DNA of 33,802 bases from Pseudomonadaceae bacterium (GCA_019745275.1 JAIETJ010000081.1:1-33802); one strand, 5' to 3'; positions 9,177 through 19,447 are shown, counted from the first letter of the stretch. Notes: generated by a model not told the origin, from the letters alone. A program made the numbers and translations.

Positions 9177-10271
9177 TCAGTCGTCGCTGATAACGATACT
9201 TGGCATCGCCTGCGCATTCGCAGCCTGAAGAACGATGCGCGCGCCAACCAAGCGAGCCAATTCTTGGTAAACCATGGAGATTTGACACTCAGGTTCAGCC
9301 GCTACGGTTGGCTTACCGTTATCGGCCTGCTCGCGAATCAGCATCGACAATGGCATCGACGCTAAGAGCTCAACACCAAACTGCTCCGCCAAACGCGCGC
9401 CACCGCCCTCGCCAAACAGATGTTCGGCATGCCCGCAATTGGAGCAAATGTGCACGGCCATGTTTTCCACTACACCGAGCACCGGGATATTCACCTTACG
9501 GAACATCTCGACGCCTTTTTTGGCGTCCAGCAAAGCCAAGTCTTGCGGAGTGGTGACTATCACCGCGCCGACCACCGGCACCTTTTGCGCCAAGGTCAGC
9601 TGGATATCACCGGTGCCAGGCGGCATATCGACGACTAAATAGTCCAGATCACTCCACGCGGTTTGCGTCACCAACTGCAGCAAAGCGCCGGAGACCATCG
9701 GCCCACGCCAGACCATCGGGGTGTTGTCGTCAGTCAAAAAGGCCATCGACATCACTTCAACGCCGTGCGCCTGAATTGGCACAAACCATTGCTGATCTTT
9801 CACTTGCGGGCGGGTGCCAGCGGGAATGCCGAACATGATGCCCAAGCTCGGGCCATAGATATCCGCATCGAGAATACCGACCCTGGCGCCTTCGCGCGCC
9901 AGCGCCAACGCCAAGTTGGCCGCCGTAGTGGACTTACCCACGCCGCCCTTGCCGGAAGCCACGGCAATCACGTTTTTCACATTGCTCAGCGCCGGCACTT
10001 GCGCCTGGCCCTTGTGCGCCTCGATCACGCAATCGACTTGCACAGCAGCCGACTCAACTCCGTCGAGATTCTCCAGCGCCATTTGCAACAACTGCGCCCA
10101 ACCATTCTTAAACAAATCGGCGGCGTAGCCCAATTGCAGGCGCACACGCACCTTGCTACCTTGAATATCGATCTCACGCACGCAGCCAGCGGTGACCGGA
10201 TCCTGATTCAAATGCGGGTCGGTGTACTGACGCAGCGCTGCTTCTACCGTTTCGCGGGTCACGAGGCCCAT
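9177..10271 (-). CDS. apbC: Iron-sulfur cluster carrier protein ApbC/Mrp
   Basis: A P-loop ATPase of the Mrp/Nbp35 family that carries and transfers Fe-S clusters. The 364-residue product starts at ATG 10269-10271 (MGLVTRETVEAALRQYTDPH) with GGGAG just upstream. The N-terminal 90 residues are a MIP18/DUF59-type domain. The deviant Walker A motif is GKGGVGKST (107-115), followed by DADIYGPS and DMPPGTGD. The cluster-binding CxxC is C276/C279 in HICSNCGH. The frame is open a further 37 codons upstream, but that part has no family similarity and overlaps the presumed apbC/metG promoter region. It is divergent from metG, as in P. aeruginosa. Confidence 0.93.
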   Translation of the reverse strand: MGLVTRETVEAALRQYTDPHLNQDPVTAGCVREIDIQGSKVRVRLQLGYAADLFKNGWAQLLQMALENLDGVESAAVQVDCVIEAHKGQAQVPALSNVKNVIAVASGKGGVGKSTTAANLALALAREGARVGILDADIYGPSLGIMFGIPAGTRPQVKDQQWFVPIQAHGVEVMSMAFLTDDNTPMVWRGPMVSGALLQLVTQTAWSDLDYLVVDMPPGTGDIQLTLAQKVPVVGAVIVTTPQDLALLDAKKGVEMFRKVNIPVLGVVENMAVHICSNCGHAEHLFGEGGGARLAEQFGVELLASMPLSMLIREQADNGKPTVAAEPECQISMVYQELARLVGARIVLQAANAQAMPSIVISDD

Positions 10272-10398
10272 GCTTAACTCCCAAAATATCTGACTAAAAC
10301 CTGCCGCTATCCTACCCGAGTGCCTGCGCGGATGAAAAAAAACCGCCAGACCTATATAGTTGTCGACCTTCTTCGTCGCCAATTAATAGCCGAGCACC
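10272..10398. promoter_or_regulatory. Divergent apbC/metG promoter region
   Basis: This 127-bp gap must hold promoters for both genes. An A-tract of eight and a CTATATAG palindrome are visible in it, but no convincing paired -35/-10 boxes could be chosen by eye. Confidence 0.3.
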
Positions 10399-12447
10399 AT
10401 GTCCGAGCCACGTCAGATTCTCGTTACCAGCGCCCTGCCCTACGCCAATGGCTCCATCCACTTGGGCCACATGCTGGAATACATCCAGACCGACATGTGG
10501 GTGCGCTTTCAAAAGCTGCGCGGCAATCAGTGCACCTACGTGTGCGCCGACGACGCCCACGGCTCGGCCATCATGTTGCGCGCCGAGAAAGAAGGCATTA
10601 CCGCCGAACAACTGATCGCCAATGTGCAGGCTGAACACAGCGCCGACTTTGCCGATTTCTTGGTTGAGTTTGACAACTTCCACTCGACCCACGCAGAAGA
10701 AAACCGCGAGCTGTCGGCGGCGATTTATCTGAAACTGCGTGACGCCGGGCATATCGCCACCCGTTCTGTGACCCAGTATTTCGACCCAGAAAAAGGCATG
10801 TTCCTCGCCGACCGTTTTATCAAGGGCACCTGCCCTAAATGCGCCGCCGAGGACCAGTACGGCGATAACTGCGAAAAATGCGGTGCCACCTACGAGCCGA
10901 CCGAACTGAAGAACCCGCGCTCGGCGATCTCCGGCGCAGTGCCGGTACTGAAAGACTCGCAGCATTTCTTCTTCAAGCTGCCCGACTTCGAAGCCATGCT
11001 AAAAACCTGGACCCGCAGCGGCACGCTGCAGGAGCCGGTGGCCAACAAGATCGCCGAATGGCTGGATAGCGGCCTGCAGGAGTGGGACATCAGCCGCGAT
11101 GCCCCGTACTTTGGTTTTGAGATTCCAGATGCGCCCGGCAAGTATTTTTACGTCTGGCTGGATGCACCGATCGGCTACATGGCCAGTTTCAAGAACCTCT
11201 GCGCACGCCGCCCAGAGCTGGATTTTGACGCTTACTGGAACAAAGACTCGACGACCGAGCTGTATCACTTTATTGGCAAAGACATCGTCAACTTCCACGC
11301 GTTGTTTTGGCCGGCCATGCTCGAAGGCGCCGGCTATCGCAAGCCAACGGCAGTCAACGTACACGGCTACCTGACGGTCAACGGGCAGAAAATGTCCAAG
11401 TCACGCGGCACCTTTATTAAGGCGCGCGCCTATCTCGACCAACTCAACCCGGAATACCTGCGTTATTACTACGCCAGCAAACTGGGGCGCAGCGTCGATG
11501 ATTTGGACTTAAACCTCGACGATTTCGTGCAAAAAGTGAATGCCGACCTAGTCGGTAAAGTGGTGAACATTGCCAGCCGCTGCGCCGGTTTTATTCACAA
11601 AGGCAATGCCGGCGTGCTGGTGGCTGCCAACCCTGAGCCCGAGCTGTGGGCCGCCTTCCAAGCTGCCGCGCCGAGCATCAGTGACGCCTATGAAGCCCGC
11701 GACTTTGCTCGCGCCATGCGCGAAATCATGGCATTGGCTGACCGTGCGAACGCCTGGATTGCCGACAAAGCCCCGTGGTCGCTGAACAAGGTTGAAGGTA
11801 AGCAAGCTGAAGTACAGCAAGTCTGCGCCCTGAGCATCAACCTGTTCCGTCAACTGATGATCATGCTTAAACCGGTGCTACCAAAACTGGCCGCCGATGC
11901 CGAAGCCTTCCTGAATGTGCCGCCACTGCGCTGGAGCGACCTCAGCACTATGCTGGCCGACCACCAGCTGAACCCGTTCAACCCACTGCTCACCCGCATT
12001 GACCCAGCGAAGATCGAAGCCATGCTCGAAGCCTCCAAAGAAGACCTGATCGCCGAAGGCGCCATCAATGCAGGCGCCACAACCGGCAATGGCGAGTTGA
12101 CGAAAGAGCCGGTGGCCGCCGAAATTAACTTCGACGCCTTCGCCGCCGTCGACCTACGCATCGCCCTGATCGAAAAATGCGAGTTCGTCGAAGGCGCCGA
12201 CAAGCTGCTGCGCTTGACCCTGGATATCGGCGACGCCAAGCGCAATGTGTTTAGCGGCATCAAGAGTGCCTATCCAAACCCTGCCGAACTGGAAGGCCGG
12301 CTGACCCTGTATGTGGCCAACCTGGCGCCGCGCAAGATGAAGTTTGGCATCAGCGAAGGCATGGTCTTGGCGGCCGGCCCCGGCGGTAGCGAAATTTACC
12401 TGCTGAGTCCCGACAACGGTGCCAAGCCAGGCCAGCGGGTTAAGTAA
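10399..12447 (+). CDS. metG: Methionyl-tRNA synthetase
   Basis: A class I aminoacyl-tRNA synthetase that charges tRNA-Met. The 682-residue product has the HIGH-type motif HLGH (21-24), a zinc site C145, C148, C158 and C161 (CPKC...CEKC), and KMSKS at 331-335. It has an anticodon-binding helical domain, and a C-terminal EMAP/Trbp111-like dimerisation and tRNA-binding domain from about residue 575 ([20 protein letters not shown]). This is the long, E. coli-like dimeric form with all catalytic motifs intact. The ATG at 10399 gives the family N-terminus [18 protein letters not shown]. It is followed by a 295-bp repeat-containing gap before the rsx operon. Confidence 0.97.
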   Translation: MSEPRQILVTSALPYANGSIHLGHMLEYIQTDMWVRFQKLRGNQCTYVCADDAHGSAIMLRAEKEGITAEQLIANVQAEHSADFADFLVEFDNFHSTHAEENRELSAAIYLKLRDAGHIATRSVTQYFDPEKGMFLADRFIKGTCPKCAAEDQYGDNCEKCGATYEPTELKNPRSAISGAVPVLKDSQHFFFKLPDFEAMLKTWTRSGTLQEPVANKIAEWLDSGLQEWDISRDAPYFGFEIPDAPGKYFYVWLDAPIGYMASFKNLCARRPELDFDAYWNKDSTTELYHFIGKDIVNFHALFWPAMLEGAGYRKPTAVNVHGYLTVNGQKMSKSRGTFIKARAYLDQLNPEYLRYYYASKLGRSVDDLDLNLDDFVQKVNADLVGKVVNIASRCAGFIHKGNAGVLVAANPEPELWAAFQAAAPSISDAYEARDFARAMREIMALADRANAWIADKAPWSLNKVEGKQAEVQQVCALSINLFRQLMIMLKPVLPKLAADAEAFLNVPPLRWSDLSTMLADHQLNPFNPLLTRIDPAKIEAMLEASKEDLIAEGAINAGATTGNGELTKEPVAAEINFDAFAAVDLRIALIEKCEFVEGADKLLRLTLDIGDAKRNVFSGIKSAYPNPAELEGRLTLYVANLAPRKMKFGISEGMVLAAGPGGSEIYLLSPDNGAKPGQRVK

Positions 12448-12742
12448 GGATAGGTACGCGTGTGTGATTGGCTGCGCTTTTGTAGGGTGTGTTAGGAGCA
12501 ACGCGACGTAACGCACCTACGGCGAGATTCAAGCGACAACCAACGTTTTGGCAACAGTGGTTGTCGCAACGCTGATTATCGCAAAATGGTGCGGTTCGCG
12601 GGCTCACCAGCACCCTACGCCAAAGTACGCGCAAGCACTCATGCATACACCGCGTTACATAAGGACAAACGCCACAACTGTCTTTACTTAACCTTTACTG
12701 ATGCGGCACTTCTTCTGAGCCCAGGTACATGAGCCAACCGAC
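12448..12742. other. Intergenic region between metG and rsxA with repeat copy 2
   Basis: This 295-bp stretch has no supported protein gene. Most of it is the composite GTAGGGTG-type repeat at 12482-12618. The remaining right part (12619-12742) should hold the rsx operon promoter. It ends with a five-codon open frame (12729-12746) whose stop overlaps the rsxA start. Confidence 0.5.
12482..12618. repeat. Composite dispersed repeat, copy 2 (GTAGGGTG family)
   Basis: GTAGGGTG (12482-12489) is matched by CACCCTAC (12611-12618) at the far end. The left end also forms its own imperfect hairpin with TAACGCACCTAC (12509-12520). Between them is a perfect 10-bp inverted repeat GCGACAACCA (12533-12542) and TGGTTGTCGC (12558-12567). 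No coding capacity is seen. The arrangement suggests nested or paired hairpin units. Confidence 0.6.
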
Positions 12743-13327
12743 ATGACCGAACTCGCCCTGATCCTAATCAGCTCCATTCTGGTCAACAACTTTGTATTGG
12801 TGCAGTTTCTTGGCTTGTGTCCCTTTATGGGGGTGTCCAAGCGCATTGAGACGGCGATTGGCTTGGCATTGGCCACCACCTTTGTGCTGACGCTGGCGGC
12901 GATGAGTTGCTACCTAATCCAGCAGTACGTGCTCAAGCCGTTGAACTTGGAGTTTCTGCGCACCATCAGTTTTATTCTGGTGATTGCCGTGGTGGTGCAG
13001 TTCACCGAGATGCTGGTGCATAAAACCAGCCCGCTGTTGTACCGGGTGCTGGGGATTTTTTTACCGCTGATTACCACCAACTGCATAGTGTTGGGCGTGG
13101 CCTTGCTGAACGCCAACAAGGGCGAGTTCACCTTTATTACCGCTACCACCACGGGCCTGGCCGCCGGCTTGGGTTTCTCCTTGGTGCTGGTGTTGTTTGC
13201 CGCCATGCGCGAGCGCATCGCCATCGCCGATGTACCGCTGCCGTTTCGCGGCGCGGCGATCGGCATGATTACCGCAGGCTTAATGTCGCTGGCCTTTATG
13301 GGCTTTGCCGGGTTGATCAAACTATGA
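12743..13327 (+). CDS. rsxA: Electron transport complex subunit RsxA (RnfA)
   Basis: An integral inner-membrane subunit of the Rsx/Rnf complex, paired in the membrane with RsxE. The 194-residue protein has about six membrane helices and the family signatures [18 protein letters not shown] near the N-terminus and [17 protein letters not shown] in the middle. These two NNF..Q/TTNC regions are related in RsxA and RsxE. The conserved cysteines in GLCPF and TTNC are the proposed ligands of a membrane [2Fe-2S] site; that is family knowledge. ATG 12743 is the start. It is the first gene of rsxABCDGE-nth. Confidence 0.95.
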   Translation: MTELALILISSILVNNFVLVQFLGLCPFMGVSKRIETAIGLALATTFVLTLAAMSCYLIQQYVLKPLNLEFLRTISFILVIAVVVQFTEMLVHKTSPLLYRVLGIFLPLITTNCIVLGVALLNANKGEFTFITATTTGLAAGLGFSLVLVLFAAMRERIAIADVPLPFRGAAIGMITAGLMSLAFMGFAGLIKL

Positions 13328-13357
13328 GCCGGCAACTATGACGCGAGTCTCGCCAGC

Positions 13358-13933
13358 ATGAGTGTGGTGCTCAGCGCCGTATTGGCGTTGCTCGCCCTGT
13401 GCTTGGTGTGCGGCGCGATTTTGGGCTTTGCCGCGGTGCGTTTTCGCGTTGAGGGTGACCCGCTGGCTGAGCAGATCAATGCCTTGTTGCCGCAAACCCA
13501 ATGCGGGCAATGCGGCTATCCCGGCTGCAAGCCGTATTCCGAGGCGATCGCCGGCGGCGACAAGATCAATAAATGCCCACCCGGCGGTGAGGCGACCATT
13601 CAAGCGCTGGCCGAATTACTGGATGTAGAGGTGCTGGCACTGGACGCGGTAGAAGGCGAAAAACCACTGATGGTGGCCTTTATTCGCGAGGCCGAATGCA
13701 TCGGTTGCACCAAGTGCATTCAGGCCTGTCCGGTGGATGCGATTCTCGGCGCGGCCAAGTTGATGCACACGGTTATTGCCGCCGAATGCACCGGCTGTGA
13801 CCTGTGCGTCGAACCCTGCCCGGTCGATTGCATCGACATGCTAGTGGTCGGCAGCAACCTGCAAAGCTGGCACTGGCCGCTGCCACTGGCACCCGGCCAA
13901 TTAATCGCCAGCGACCGCGAGCATGCCGCATGA
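13358..13933 (+). CDS. rsxB: Electron transport complex subunit RsxB (RnfB), polyferredoxin
   Basis: A membrane-anchored iron-sulfur subunit that passes electrons toward the membrane part of the complex. The 191-residue protein has an N-terminal membrane helix (about 3-27), a 4Fe-4S region with C49, C52, C57 and C73 (CGQCGYPGC...CPPGG), and two ferredoxin-type clusters: C114/C117/C120/C124 ([12 protein letters not shown]) and C144/C147/C150/C154 ([12 protein letters not shown]). Start ATG 13358 lies 30 nt after the rsxA stop. Its stop overlaps the rsxC start in an ATGA, so translation of the two is coupled. Confidence 0.95.
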   Translation: MSVVLSAVLALLALCLVCGAILGFAAVRFRVEGDPLAEQINALLPQTQCGQCGYPGCKPYSEAIAGGDKINKCPPGGEATIQALAELLDVEVLALDAVEGEKPLMVAFIREAECIGCTKCIQACPVDAILGAAKLMHTVIAAECTGCDLCVEPCPVDCIDMLVVGSNLQSWHWPLPLAPGQLIASDREHAA

Positions 13934-16245
13934 GCCAATTATGGGACTTCCCCGGCGGCATTCACCCAACCGAACAAAAAAGCCAGTCCAACAGTCGGCC
14001 GATTCAGTTCGCGCCGCTGCCCAAGCAGTTGATCCTGCCGCTCAATCAAGCCATAGGTGCGCCCGCCGAGCCCTGCGTGGCAGTCGGCGAGCGGGTACTT
14101 AAGGGTCAACTTATCGCCCGCGCCAATGGGGTGATTAGCGTGCCGCTGCATGCGCCCACCTCAGGCACCGTGAGTTTTATCGGCCCGCAGCCCTACCCGC
14201 ATGTTTCCGGCTTACTCAGCGAGGCGATAGTGCTCGACAGCGATGGGCTGGAGCAGTGGACTGAACTGTCGCCCTGCACGGATTATCGCAGCCTCGAACC
14301 TACCGAACTGCTGGCGCGAATTCGCGACGCGGGCATCAGTGGCTTGGGCGGCGCGGGCTTCCCAACGGCGGTCAAGCTCAGCGCACGGGTGGCGCAGAAG
14401 ATTCACACCCTGACTATCAACGGCAGCGAGTGCGAACCCTATATCACCGCCGACGACTGTTTAATGCGCGAGCGCGCGGCGCAACTGGTCAGCGGCATCG
14501 AGATACTGGTGCACCTAATTGCCCCTGAGAACGTGTTAATCGGCATCGAAGACAACAAACCCGAGGCCATCGCCGCCGTGCGCGCGGCCATAGGTGAGCG
14601 GCCGTTTAGTCTCAAGGTGCTGCCGACAAAATACCCTTCCGGTGGTGAAAAGCAGCTGATTCAAATTCTCACTGGCCAGGAAGTACCCAGCGGCGGCTTG
14701 CCCGCTGATATCGGCATGCTCTGTCAAAACGTCGGCACCTTAGTGGCCATCCATGATGCGATCATCAGCGGACGACCGTTAATCTCGCGCATCACCACCT
14801 TAACCGGCGCGGCACTGAGCCAGCCGATGAATGTCGAGGCGCTAATCGGCACCCCCGTTGGCGAGTTACTGACCTTCGCCGGCTTGCGCGAGGCCGAGCT
14901 TAACCGCCTCTTGCTGGGCGGGCCGATGATGGGCTTTAGCCTGCCGAGCCAGGCCGTACCGCTGATTAAAACCAGCAACTGCCTGCTCGCCAGCACCGCC
15001 ACTGAGTTGCCAGCACCGCCGCCCGCGCTGCCGTGCATTCGCTGTGGCGATTGCGCCGACGTGTGCCCAGCCAGCTTACTGCCGCAACAACTGCATTTTT
15101 TCGCCCTTGGCCAGCAACACCAGCAGCTCAAAGCCCATAACTTGTTCGACTGCATCGAATGCGGTGCCTGCGCCTATGTGTGTCCTTCGAGCATCCCACT
15201 GGTGCAGTACTACCGCGCCGCCAAGGCCGAGATTCGCCAGCAGGAAAGCCAGCAACTCAAGGCTGAGCAAGCACGCCAGCGTTTTGAACAACGCCAAGAA
15301 CGCCTGCGGACTGAGCAAGAACAGCGCGATGCCGAGCGCCAAGCGCGCAGCGAAAAGGCCGCGCGTGCCAAAGCGGCCCTCGCCGCCAGCCAAGCGGCTA
15401 ATCCCAGCGCCGCGCCGCTGACCGCAGCGACCGGCCTGAGTGATGAGCAAAAGAAACTCAAGATCGCCGCCAGCATGGCGCAAGTCACCCTGAAAAAAGC
15501 CGAGAAGCAACTGGCCATCTACACCAACAAGGGCACCGACAAGGGCGGTGACACCAGCGCACTGCAAACTCAGGTCGAGCAACTGCGCAGCGCCGCGCTA
15601 CTGGCCCAGGCCGCTTTAGACGCGCAACTGGCTACGCAAAGCGCGACCAGCCCAGCCGCAGCAAACACGCAGGGAGAACCTGAGCAGGCGCTGAAAAAAG
15701 CCAAAATTGAGGCCGCCATGCTGCGTGCCCAGTTGCGCAAACTTGAGCAACTGACAGAACCGGATGCCCAGCAGCGCAGCCAATTGCTCGCCCTAGCCGA
15801 GCAACTGCACGCGGCCGAGAAGCTACTCGCCGACTTAGCCAGCCAAGCTCCGACCAACGCCGAGCCCGTGCCAGTCAGCGCCGCTATGCAAGCGCTCAAA
15901 CAGGCAAAAATCGCCTTAGCCATGCAACGCGCCAACTTGAAAAAAGCCCAGCAGGCCGACGCGAATGAGGCCGAGCTGGCGATTTTACGCAGCGCCGTCA
16001 GCAACGCAGAGCAAGCCTTACACCGCGCCGAAGAGGCCTCTGGCAAGCCGGCACCTGAATTAGTGCGCACCGACAAACAACCGATCGACGCCGCCACCCG
16101 CGCTTTGAAGACCGAAGTCGCCTTTGCCCGCGCCGACCTGCGTAAATTAGAGCGTGATGAGAGCAGCACTGCCGAAGCACTGACTGTCGCCCGACAGCGA
16201 TTGCAGACGGCCGAACAACAATTACCGCAACCCCCAGATTCGTAG
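13930..16245 (+). CDS. rsxC: Electron transport complex subunit RsxC (RnfC), with long repetitive Ala/Lys-rich tail
   Basis: A peripheral cytoplasmic subunit with NADH/flavin-dehydrogenase-like and Fe-S modules. The 771-residue product starts at ATG 13930, inside the rsxB stop. Visible in order are the N-terminal barrel-sandwich domain ([14 protein letters not shown]), a glycine-rich nucleotide-binding motif [16 protein letters not shown] (about 135-150), an SLBB-like region, and two [4Fe-4S] motifs (C369/C372/C375/C379 and C408/C411/C414/C418). Residues from about 430 to the end are an Ala/Gln/Lys/Glu-rich helical tail with at least four related units, for example [20 protein letters not shown] and [20 protein letters not shown]. 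Variable tails of this kind are known in gammaproteobacterial RnfC. The stop codon TAG (16243-16245) belongs to an adjacent dispersed repeat. Confidence 0.94.
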   Translation: MSQLWDFPGGIHPTEQKSQSNSRPIQFAPLPKQLILPLNQAIGAPAEPCVAVGERVLKGQLIARANGVISVPLHAPTSGTVSFIGPQPYPHVSGLLSEAIVLDSDGLEQWTELSPCTDYRSLEPTELLARIRDAGISGLGGAGFPTAVKLSARVAQKIHTLTINGSECEPYITADDCLMRERAAQLVSGIEILVHLIAPENVLIGIEDNKPEAIAAVRAAIGERPFSLKVLPTKYPSGGEKQLIQILTGQEVPSGGLPADIGMLCQNVGTLVAIHDAIISGRPLISRITTLTGAALSQPMNVEALIGTPVGELLTFAGLREAELNRLLLGGPMMGFSLPSQAVPLIKTSNCLLASTATELPAPPPALPCIRCGDCADVCPASLLPQQLHFFALGQQHQQLKAHNLFDCIECGACAYVCPSSIPLVQYYRAAKAEIRQQESQQLKAEQARQRFEQRQERLRTEQEQRDAERQARSEKAARAKAALAASQAANPSAAPLTAATGLSDEQKKLKIAASMAQVTLKKAEKQLAIYTNKGTDKGGDTSALQTQVEQLRSAALLAQAALDAQLATQSATSPAAANTQGEPEQALKKAKIEAAMLRAQLRKLEQLTEPDAQQRSQLLALAEQLHAAEKLLADLASQAPTNAEPVPVSAAMQALKQAKIALAMQRANLKKAQQADANEAELAILRSAVSNAEQALHRAEEASGKPAPELVRTDKQPIDAATRALKTEVAFARADLRKLERDESSTAEALTVARQRLQTAEQQLPQPPDS

Positions 16246-16272
16246 GGTGGATGACGCTTTATCCATCCACCG
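16242..16272 (+). repeat. Dispersed hairpin repeat, copy 3, overlapping the rsxC stop codon
   Basis: GTAGGGTGGATGACG begins at 16242, and GGTGGAT (16246-16252) pairs with ATCCACC (16265-16271). The TAG in GTAGGGTG is the stop codon of rsxC. The repeat therefore lies exactly at the end of rsxC and upstream of rsxD, inside the operon. Confidence 0.65.
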
Positions 16273-16317
16273 GCTGGCCGCGCGCCAGCCAAACCACTAG
16301 CGCAAACCGGAGCATTA

Positions 16318-17349
16318 ATGGCCCTGCCCCGCATCACTTCACCGCACGCCGCAGGCAGCAACCGCACTCAGCAGGTCATGCTGCAGGTGTTGCTGGCCAC
16401 CCTGCCGGCCGTGCTGGCGCTGACCTGGCTGTTCGGCATCGGCACGCTGGTCAACCTAGTGTTGGCCGGCGGCATGGCGCTGGCGTTTGAAGCGGCCATT
16501 TTGGCCTTGCGTAAGCGCCCCATCACTTTTTACCTGCGCGATGGCAGCGCACTGGTGACCGCTGTACTGCTGGCACTGGCACTGCCGCCCTATGCGCCTT
16601 GGTGGCTAACCTTGGTCGCCGTCGGTTTTGCCATGATTTTTGGCAAACACCTGTATGGCGGCTTAGGGCAAAACCCGTTCAACCCGGCGATGCTCGGTTA
16701 CGTGGTGGTGCTAATTTCCTTCCCGCTGCAAATGAGCAGCTGGCCGGCGCCCCATAGTGTGAGCATGCTCGCCGGTATCGAGCAAATTTTCGGCCTCACG
16801 CAGTTACCCGACGGCTGGAGTCAAGCCACCGCCCTCGATGTATTAAAAACCAACAAGAGCCTGACCATGGATGAACTCTGGGTCCAGAACCCAGCATTCG
16901 GCAGCCTCGGCGGTAACGCGGTGGAATGGGTCAATGCGGCGTTTTTGCTCGGCGGCCTGTATCTACTGCAGAAAAAACTGATCAGCTGGCATGCGCCACT
17001 GGGCATGCTCGGCGCGTTATTCGTCATGAGCCTAGTGTTCTGGAATGGCAGCGGTTCGGACTCGAATGGCTCGCCGCTGTTTCACCTATTCAGCGGGGCG
17101 AGCATGCTCGGGGCGTTTTTTATCGTCACCGACCCCGTCTCCGGGGCCACCAGCAAGCTCGGCCGAATCATCTTTGGCGCAGGCGTTGGCATGCTCGTGT
17201 ATATCATCCGCACCTGGGGCGGTTACCCCGATGGCGTAGCCTTTGCCGTGCTGCTGATGAACCTTTGCGCACCGACCATCGACTATTACAGCCGCCCGCG
17301 CAGTTATGGCCATCGCCAAGCCGAGCGCGGCTTTAAGCTCGGAGACTAA
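16318..17349 (+). CDS. rsxD: Electron transport complex subunit RsxD (RnfD)
   Basis: An integral membrane subunit that carries covalently bound FMN and is homologous to NqrB. The 343-residue product has multiple hydrophobic helices. Family signatures are [22 protein letters not shown] and the C-terminal run [18 protein letters not shown]. The likely FMN-bearing threonine is T171 in [10 protein letters not shown], placed by position relative to the NqrB/RnfD FMN site. The usual S/T-G-A-T motif reads SQAT here. A second segment, [11 protein letters not shown], at 272-282 has a perfect SGAT. ATG 16318 is preceded by CGGAG. A 72-bp gap after rsxC holds a repeat; the rsxD stop is 2 nt from rsxG. 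Confidence 0.94.
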   Translation: MALPRITSPHAAGSNRTQQVMLQVLLATLPAVLALTWLFGIGTLVNLVLAGGMALAFEAAILALRKRPITFYLRDGSALVTAVLLALALPPYAPWWLTLVAVGFAMIFGKHLYGGLGQNPFNPAMLGYVVVLISFPLQMSSWPAPHSVSMLAGIEQIFGLTQLPDGWSQATALDVLKTNKSLTMDELWVQNPAFGSLGGNAVEWVNAAFLLGGLYLLQKKLISWHAPLGMLGALFVMSLVFWNGSGSDSNGSPLFHLFSGASMLGAFFIVTDPVSGATSKLGRIIFGAGVGMLVYIIRTWGGYPDGVAFAVLLMNLCAPTIDYYSRPRSYGHRQAERGFKLGD

Positions 17350-17351
17350 AC

Positions 17352-18002
17352 ATGCGCCTGCCGGAAATAACCCGTTCAATGCTGCAAAACAGCCTGGTGC
17401 TTGGCCTGTTTGCCGTGCTTACCGTCGGCTTAGTGGCCATCACCCAACAAGCCACGGCGTCGCGCATTCTTGCCGCTGAGCGCAGCGCAAAAAATCAAAC
17501 CCTCAGCCAACTGCTGCCCGCCGGTAGCTTTGATAACGTCCTGCAAGACAGCCCAATACCCCTGGCGGCCGACCCATTGCTAGGCACCCACGGCACTAAA
17601 GCGGCCTACCTTGCCAGCCTTAACGGCCAAGCTCAGGCCGTGATCTTGCAAGTCACCGCGCCCGATGGTTACAGCGGTGCCATTCATTTGTTGGTGGCCA
17701 TTAACGCGCAGGGGCGGCTGATCGGCGTGCGCGTGCTCAAGCACAAGGAAACGCCCGGTTTAGGCGACAAAATCGAGCTGGCCAAGAGCGCCTGGATTCG
17801 CGGCTTTGACGGCAAGTCGCTGAGCGATCCGGACGCCAGCGGCTGGGCGGTAAAGAAGGACCTCGGCCAGTTCGATCAATTTTCCGGCGCCACTATCACC
17901 CCGCGCGCGGTGGTTAAAGCCGTGCACCAAGCACTGCAATACTTCGCCGCGCACCAGCGCGAACTGCTCACGCCCAGCGTCATGGAGCAACACAATGGCT
18001 AG
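17352..18002 (+). CDS. rsxG: Electron transport complex subunit RsxG (RnfG)
   Basis: A single-pass inner-membrane subunit with a periplasmic FMN-binding domain. The 216-residue protein has one N-terminal membrane helix (about 12-32) and the FMN-attachment motif SGAT at 178-181 ([12 protein letters not shown]), with T181 the expected phosphoester-linked residue. The conserved [12 protein letters not shown] segment lies near residue 133. The start ATG 17352 follows the rsxD stop by 2 nt, and the gene overlaps rsxE by 8 bp. All this fits a single transcription unit. Confidence 0.95.
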   Translation: MRLPEITRSMLQNSLVLGLFAVLTVGLVAITQQATASRILAAERSAKNQTLSQLLPAGSFDNVLQDSPIPLAADPLLGTHGTKAAYLASLNGQAQAVILQVTAPDGYSGAIHLLVAINAQGRLIGVRVLKHKETPGLGDKIELAKSAWIRGFDGKSLSDPDASGWAVKKDLGQFDQFSGATITPRAVVKAVHQALQYFAAHQRELLTPSVMEQHNG

Positions 18003-18705
18003 CTATCGCGAGATCGCCATCAATGGCCTTTGGAAGAACAATCCAGGCTTGGTGCAACTGCTCGGCCTGTGCCCGTTGCTGGGAGTCAGCAACTCGATGG
18101 TCAACGCGCTGGGCATGGGGATCGCCACCGCCTTGGTGCTGGCCTGTTCGAATGCTGCCGTGGCGCTGATTCGTCATCAAGTCACCGATGCCGTGCGGCT
18201 GCCGGTGTTTGTGATGATTATCGCCGCGTTAACCACCTGCATCGAACTGCTGATGCAAGCCTTCACCTATGAACTGTACCAAGTACTGGGGATTTTCATT
18301 CCCTTAATCACCACCAACTGCATCATCCTCGGCCGCGCCGAAGCCTTTGCCGCGAAAAACAGCGTGGCCCACGCCAGCTTCGATGGCCTGATGATGGGCA
18401 TCGGCTTTGGCTTGGTGTTGCTGGCCTTGGGCACCCTACGCGAACTGCTCGGCACCGGCATGCTGTTGAGCAATATGCAGCTACTGTTCGGCCCGGCGGC
18501 AGCCAATTGGCAGATCACCCTGCTGCCCAACTACCCGGGCTTTTTACTGGCGATTTTGCCGCCCGGCGCCTTCCTACTACTGGGCCTATTGATAGCCGGG
18601 AAAAACCAATTGGATGCCCGCGCTCTAGAGCGAGCCAACGCCTTAGCAATCCCACAAACAGCAAGCGCCAGCCGGCGCGTGCGAGTGACTGGGGTGATCG
18701 AATGA
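17995..18705 (+). CDS. rsxE: Electron transport complex subunit RsxE (RnfE)
   Basis: An integral membrane subunit paralogous to RsxA and paired with it in the membrane. The 236-residue product has about six helices and the paired signatures [22 protein letters not shown] and [17 protein letters not shown]. It also has the RnfE/NqrD-type stretch [11 protein letters not shown] 17995 overlaps the rsxG stop. Its own stop TGA overlaps the nth start in an ATGA, linking nth translation to the complex genes. The RsxE C-terminal tail is polar and basic. Confidence 0.95.
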   Translation: MASYREIAINGLWKNNPGLVQLLGLCPLLGVSNSMVNALGMGIATALVLACSNAAVALIRHQVTDAVRLPVFVMIIAALTTCIELLMQAFTYELYQVLGIFIPLITTNCIILGRAEAFAAKNSVAHASFDGLMMGIGFGLVLLALGTLRELLGTGMLLSNMQLLFGPAAANWQITLLPNYPGFLLAILPPGAFLLLGLLIAGKNQLDARALERANALAIPQTASASRRVRVTGVIE

Positions 18706-19340
18706 ACGCAGCCAAACGCCTAGAGATTTTCCGCCGCTTGCACGCCGACAATCCCGAGCCAAAGACCGAACTGGCGTACTCAAGCCCCTTTGAGTTGCTG
18801 ATCGCGGTGATCCTGTCCGCCCAGGCCACCGACGTCAGCGTCAACAAAGCCACTGCCAAGCTCTATCCGGTAGCCAACACCCCTGAGGCGATTTACGCCC
18901 TCGGTGTTGAGGGCCTGTGCGCTTATATCAAGACCATCGGCCTGTACCCGAGCAAAGCCAAGAACGTTATCGAAACCTGCCGGCTGCTGGTAGAGAAGCA
19001 TGCCAGTGTGGTGCCGCAAACCCGCGAAGAACTCGAAGCGCTGCCCGGCGTCGGCCGTAAAACCGCCAATGTGGTGCTCAATACCGCGTTCCGACAACTA
19101 ACCATGGCGGTCGATACGCACATCTTCCGTTTTAGTAATCGCACCGGCGTGGCACCGGGCAAAAACGTCTTGGAAGTGGAGCGCCAGCTGCTCAAATTTG
19201 TGCCTAAACAATTCCTGCTGGACGCGCACCACTGGATGATTTTGCACGGTCGTTACGTGTGCCTGGCACGCAAGCCGCGCTGTGGCAGTTGCCGGATCGA
19301 AGACCTGTGCGATTTTAAGCAAAAGACCAGTGACGATTGA
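18702..19340 (+). CDS. nth: Endonuclease III (DNA glycosylase/AP lyase)
   Basis: A bifunctional base-excision-repair enzyme that removes oxidised pyrimidines and cleaves the abasic site. The 212-residue protein has the helix-hairpin-helix [14 protein letters not shown] with catalytic K120, and D138 in [13 protein letters not shown]. Its [4Fe-4S] ligands C187, C194, C197 and C203 are at the spacing seen in E. coli Nth. The frame is open further upstream inside rsxE, but the ATG at 18702 gives the family start ([10 protein letters not shown]) and overlaps the rsxE stop. The rsx-nth linkage is conserved in gammaproteobacteria. Confidence 0.96.
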   Translation: MNAAKRLEIFRRLHADNPEPKTELAYSSPFELLIAVILSAQATDVSVNKATAKLYPVANTPEAIYALGVEGLCAYIKTIGLYPSKAKNVIETCRLLVEKHASVVPQTREELEALPGVGRKTANVVLNTAFRQLTMAVDTHIFRFSNRTGVAPGKNVLEVERQLLKFVPKQFLLDAHHWMILHGRYVCLARKPRCGSCRIEDLCDFKQKTSDD

Positions 19341-19363
19341 ATTTTTAAGATTCTGACTATACT
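19337..19363 (+). promoter_or_regulatory. Possible promoter for the small PA3496-like gene
   Basis: TTGAAT (19337-19342) and TATACT (19358-19363) are separated by 15 nt, just after the nth stop. The spacing is short of the optimal 17, so this is only a candidate sigma-70 promoter. Confidence 0.3.
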
Positions 19364-19447
19364 GACGATTAACAAAATCTTTTTTACCCGTACTGTTTTT
19401 ACCGCTATAAGTGCGCCAATGGCATATTGCCTACTGGAGTTAAGCTC

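Noticed and set aside
10272..10382. 37-codon upstream extension of apbC
   Set aside because: No family similarity; GGGAG before the ATG at 10271 supports the shorter form.
10312..10965. Open frame of 217 codons antisense to the metG start
   Set aside because: It is opposite the catalytic domain of MetG and has no recognisable domain.
15570..16367. Open frame of 265 codons on the minus strand opposite the rsxC tail
   Set aside because: The repetitive Ala-rich tail produces a Ser/Ala/Cys-rich mirror frame; no domain or start signal supports it.
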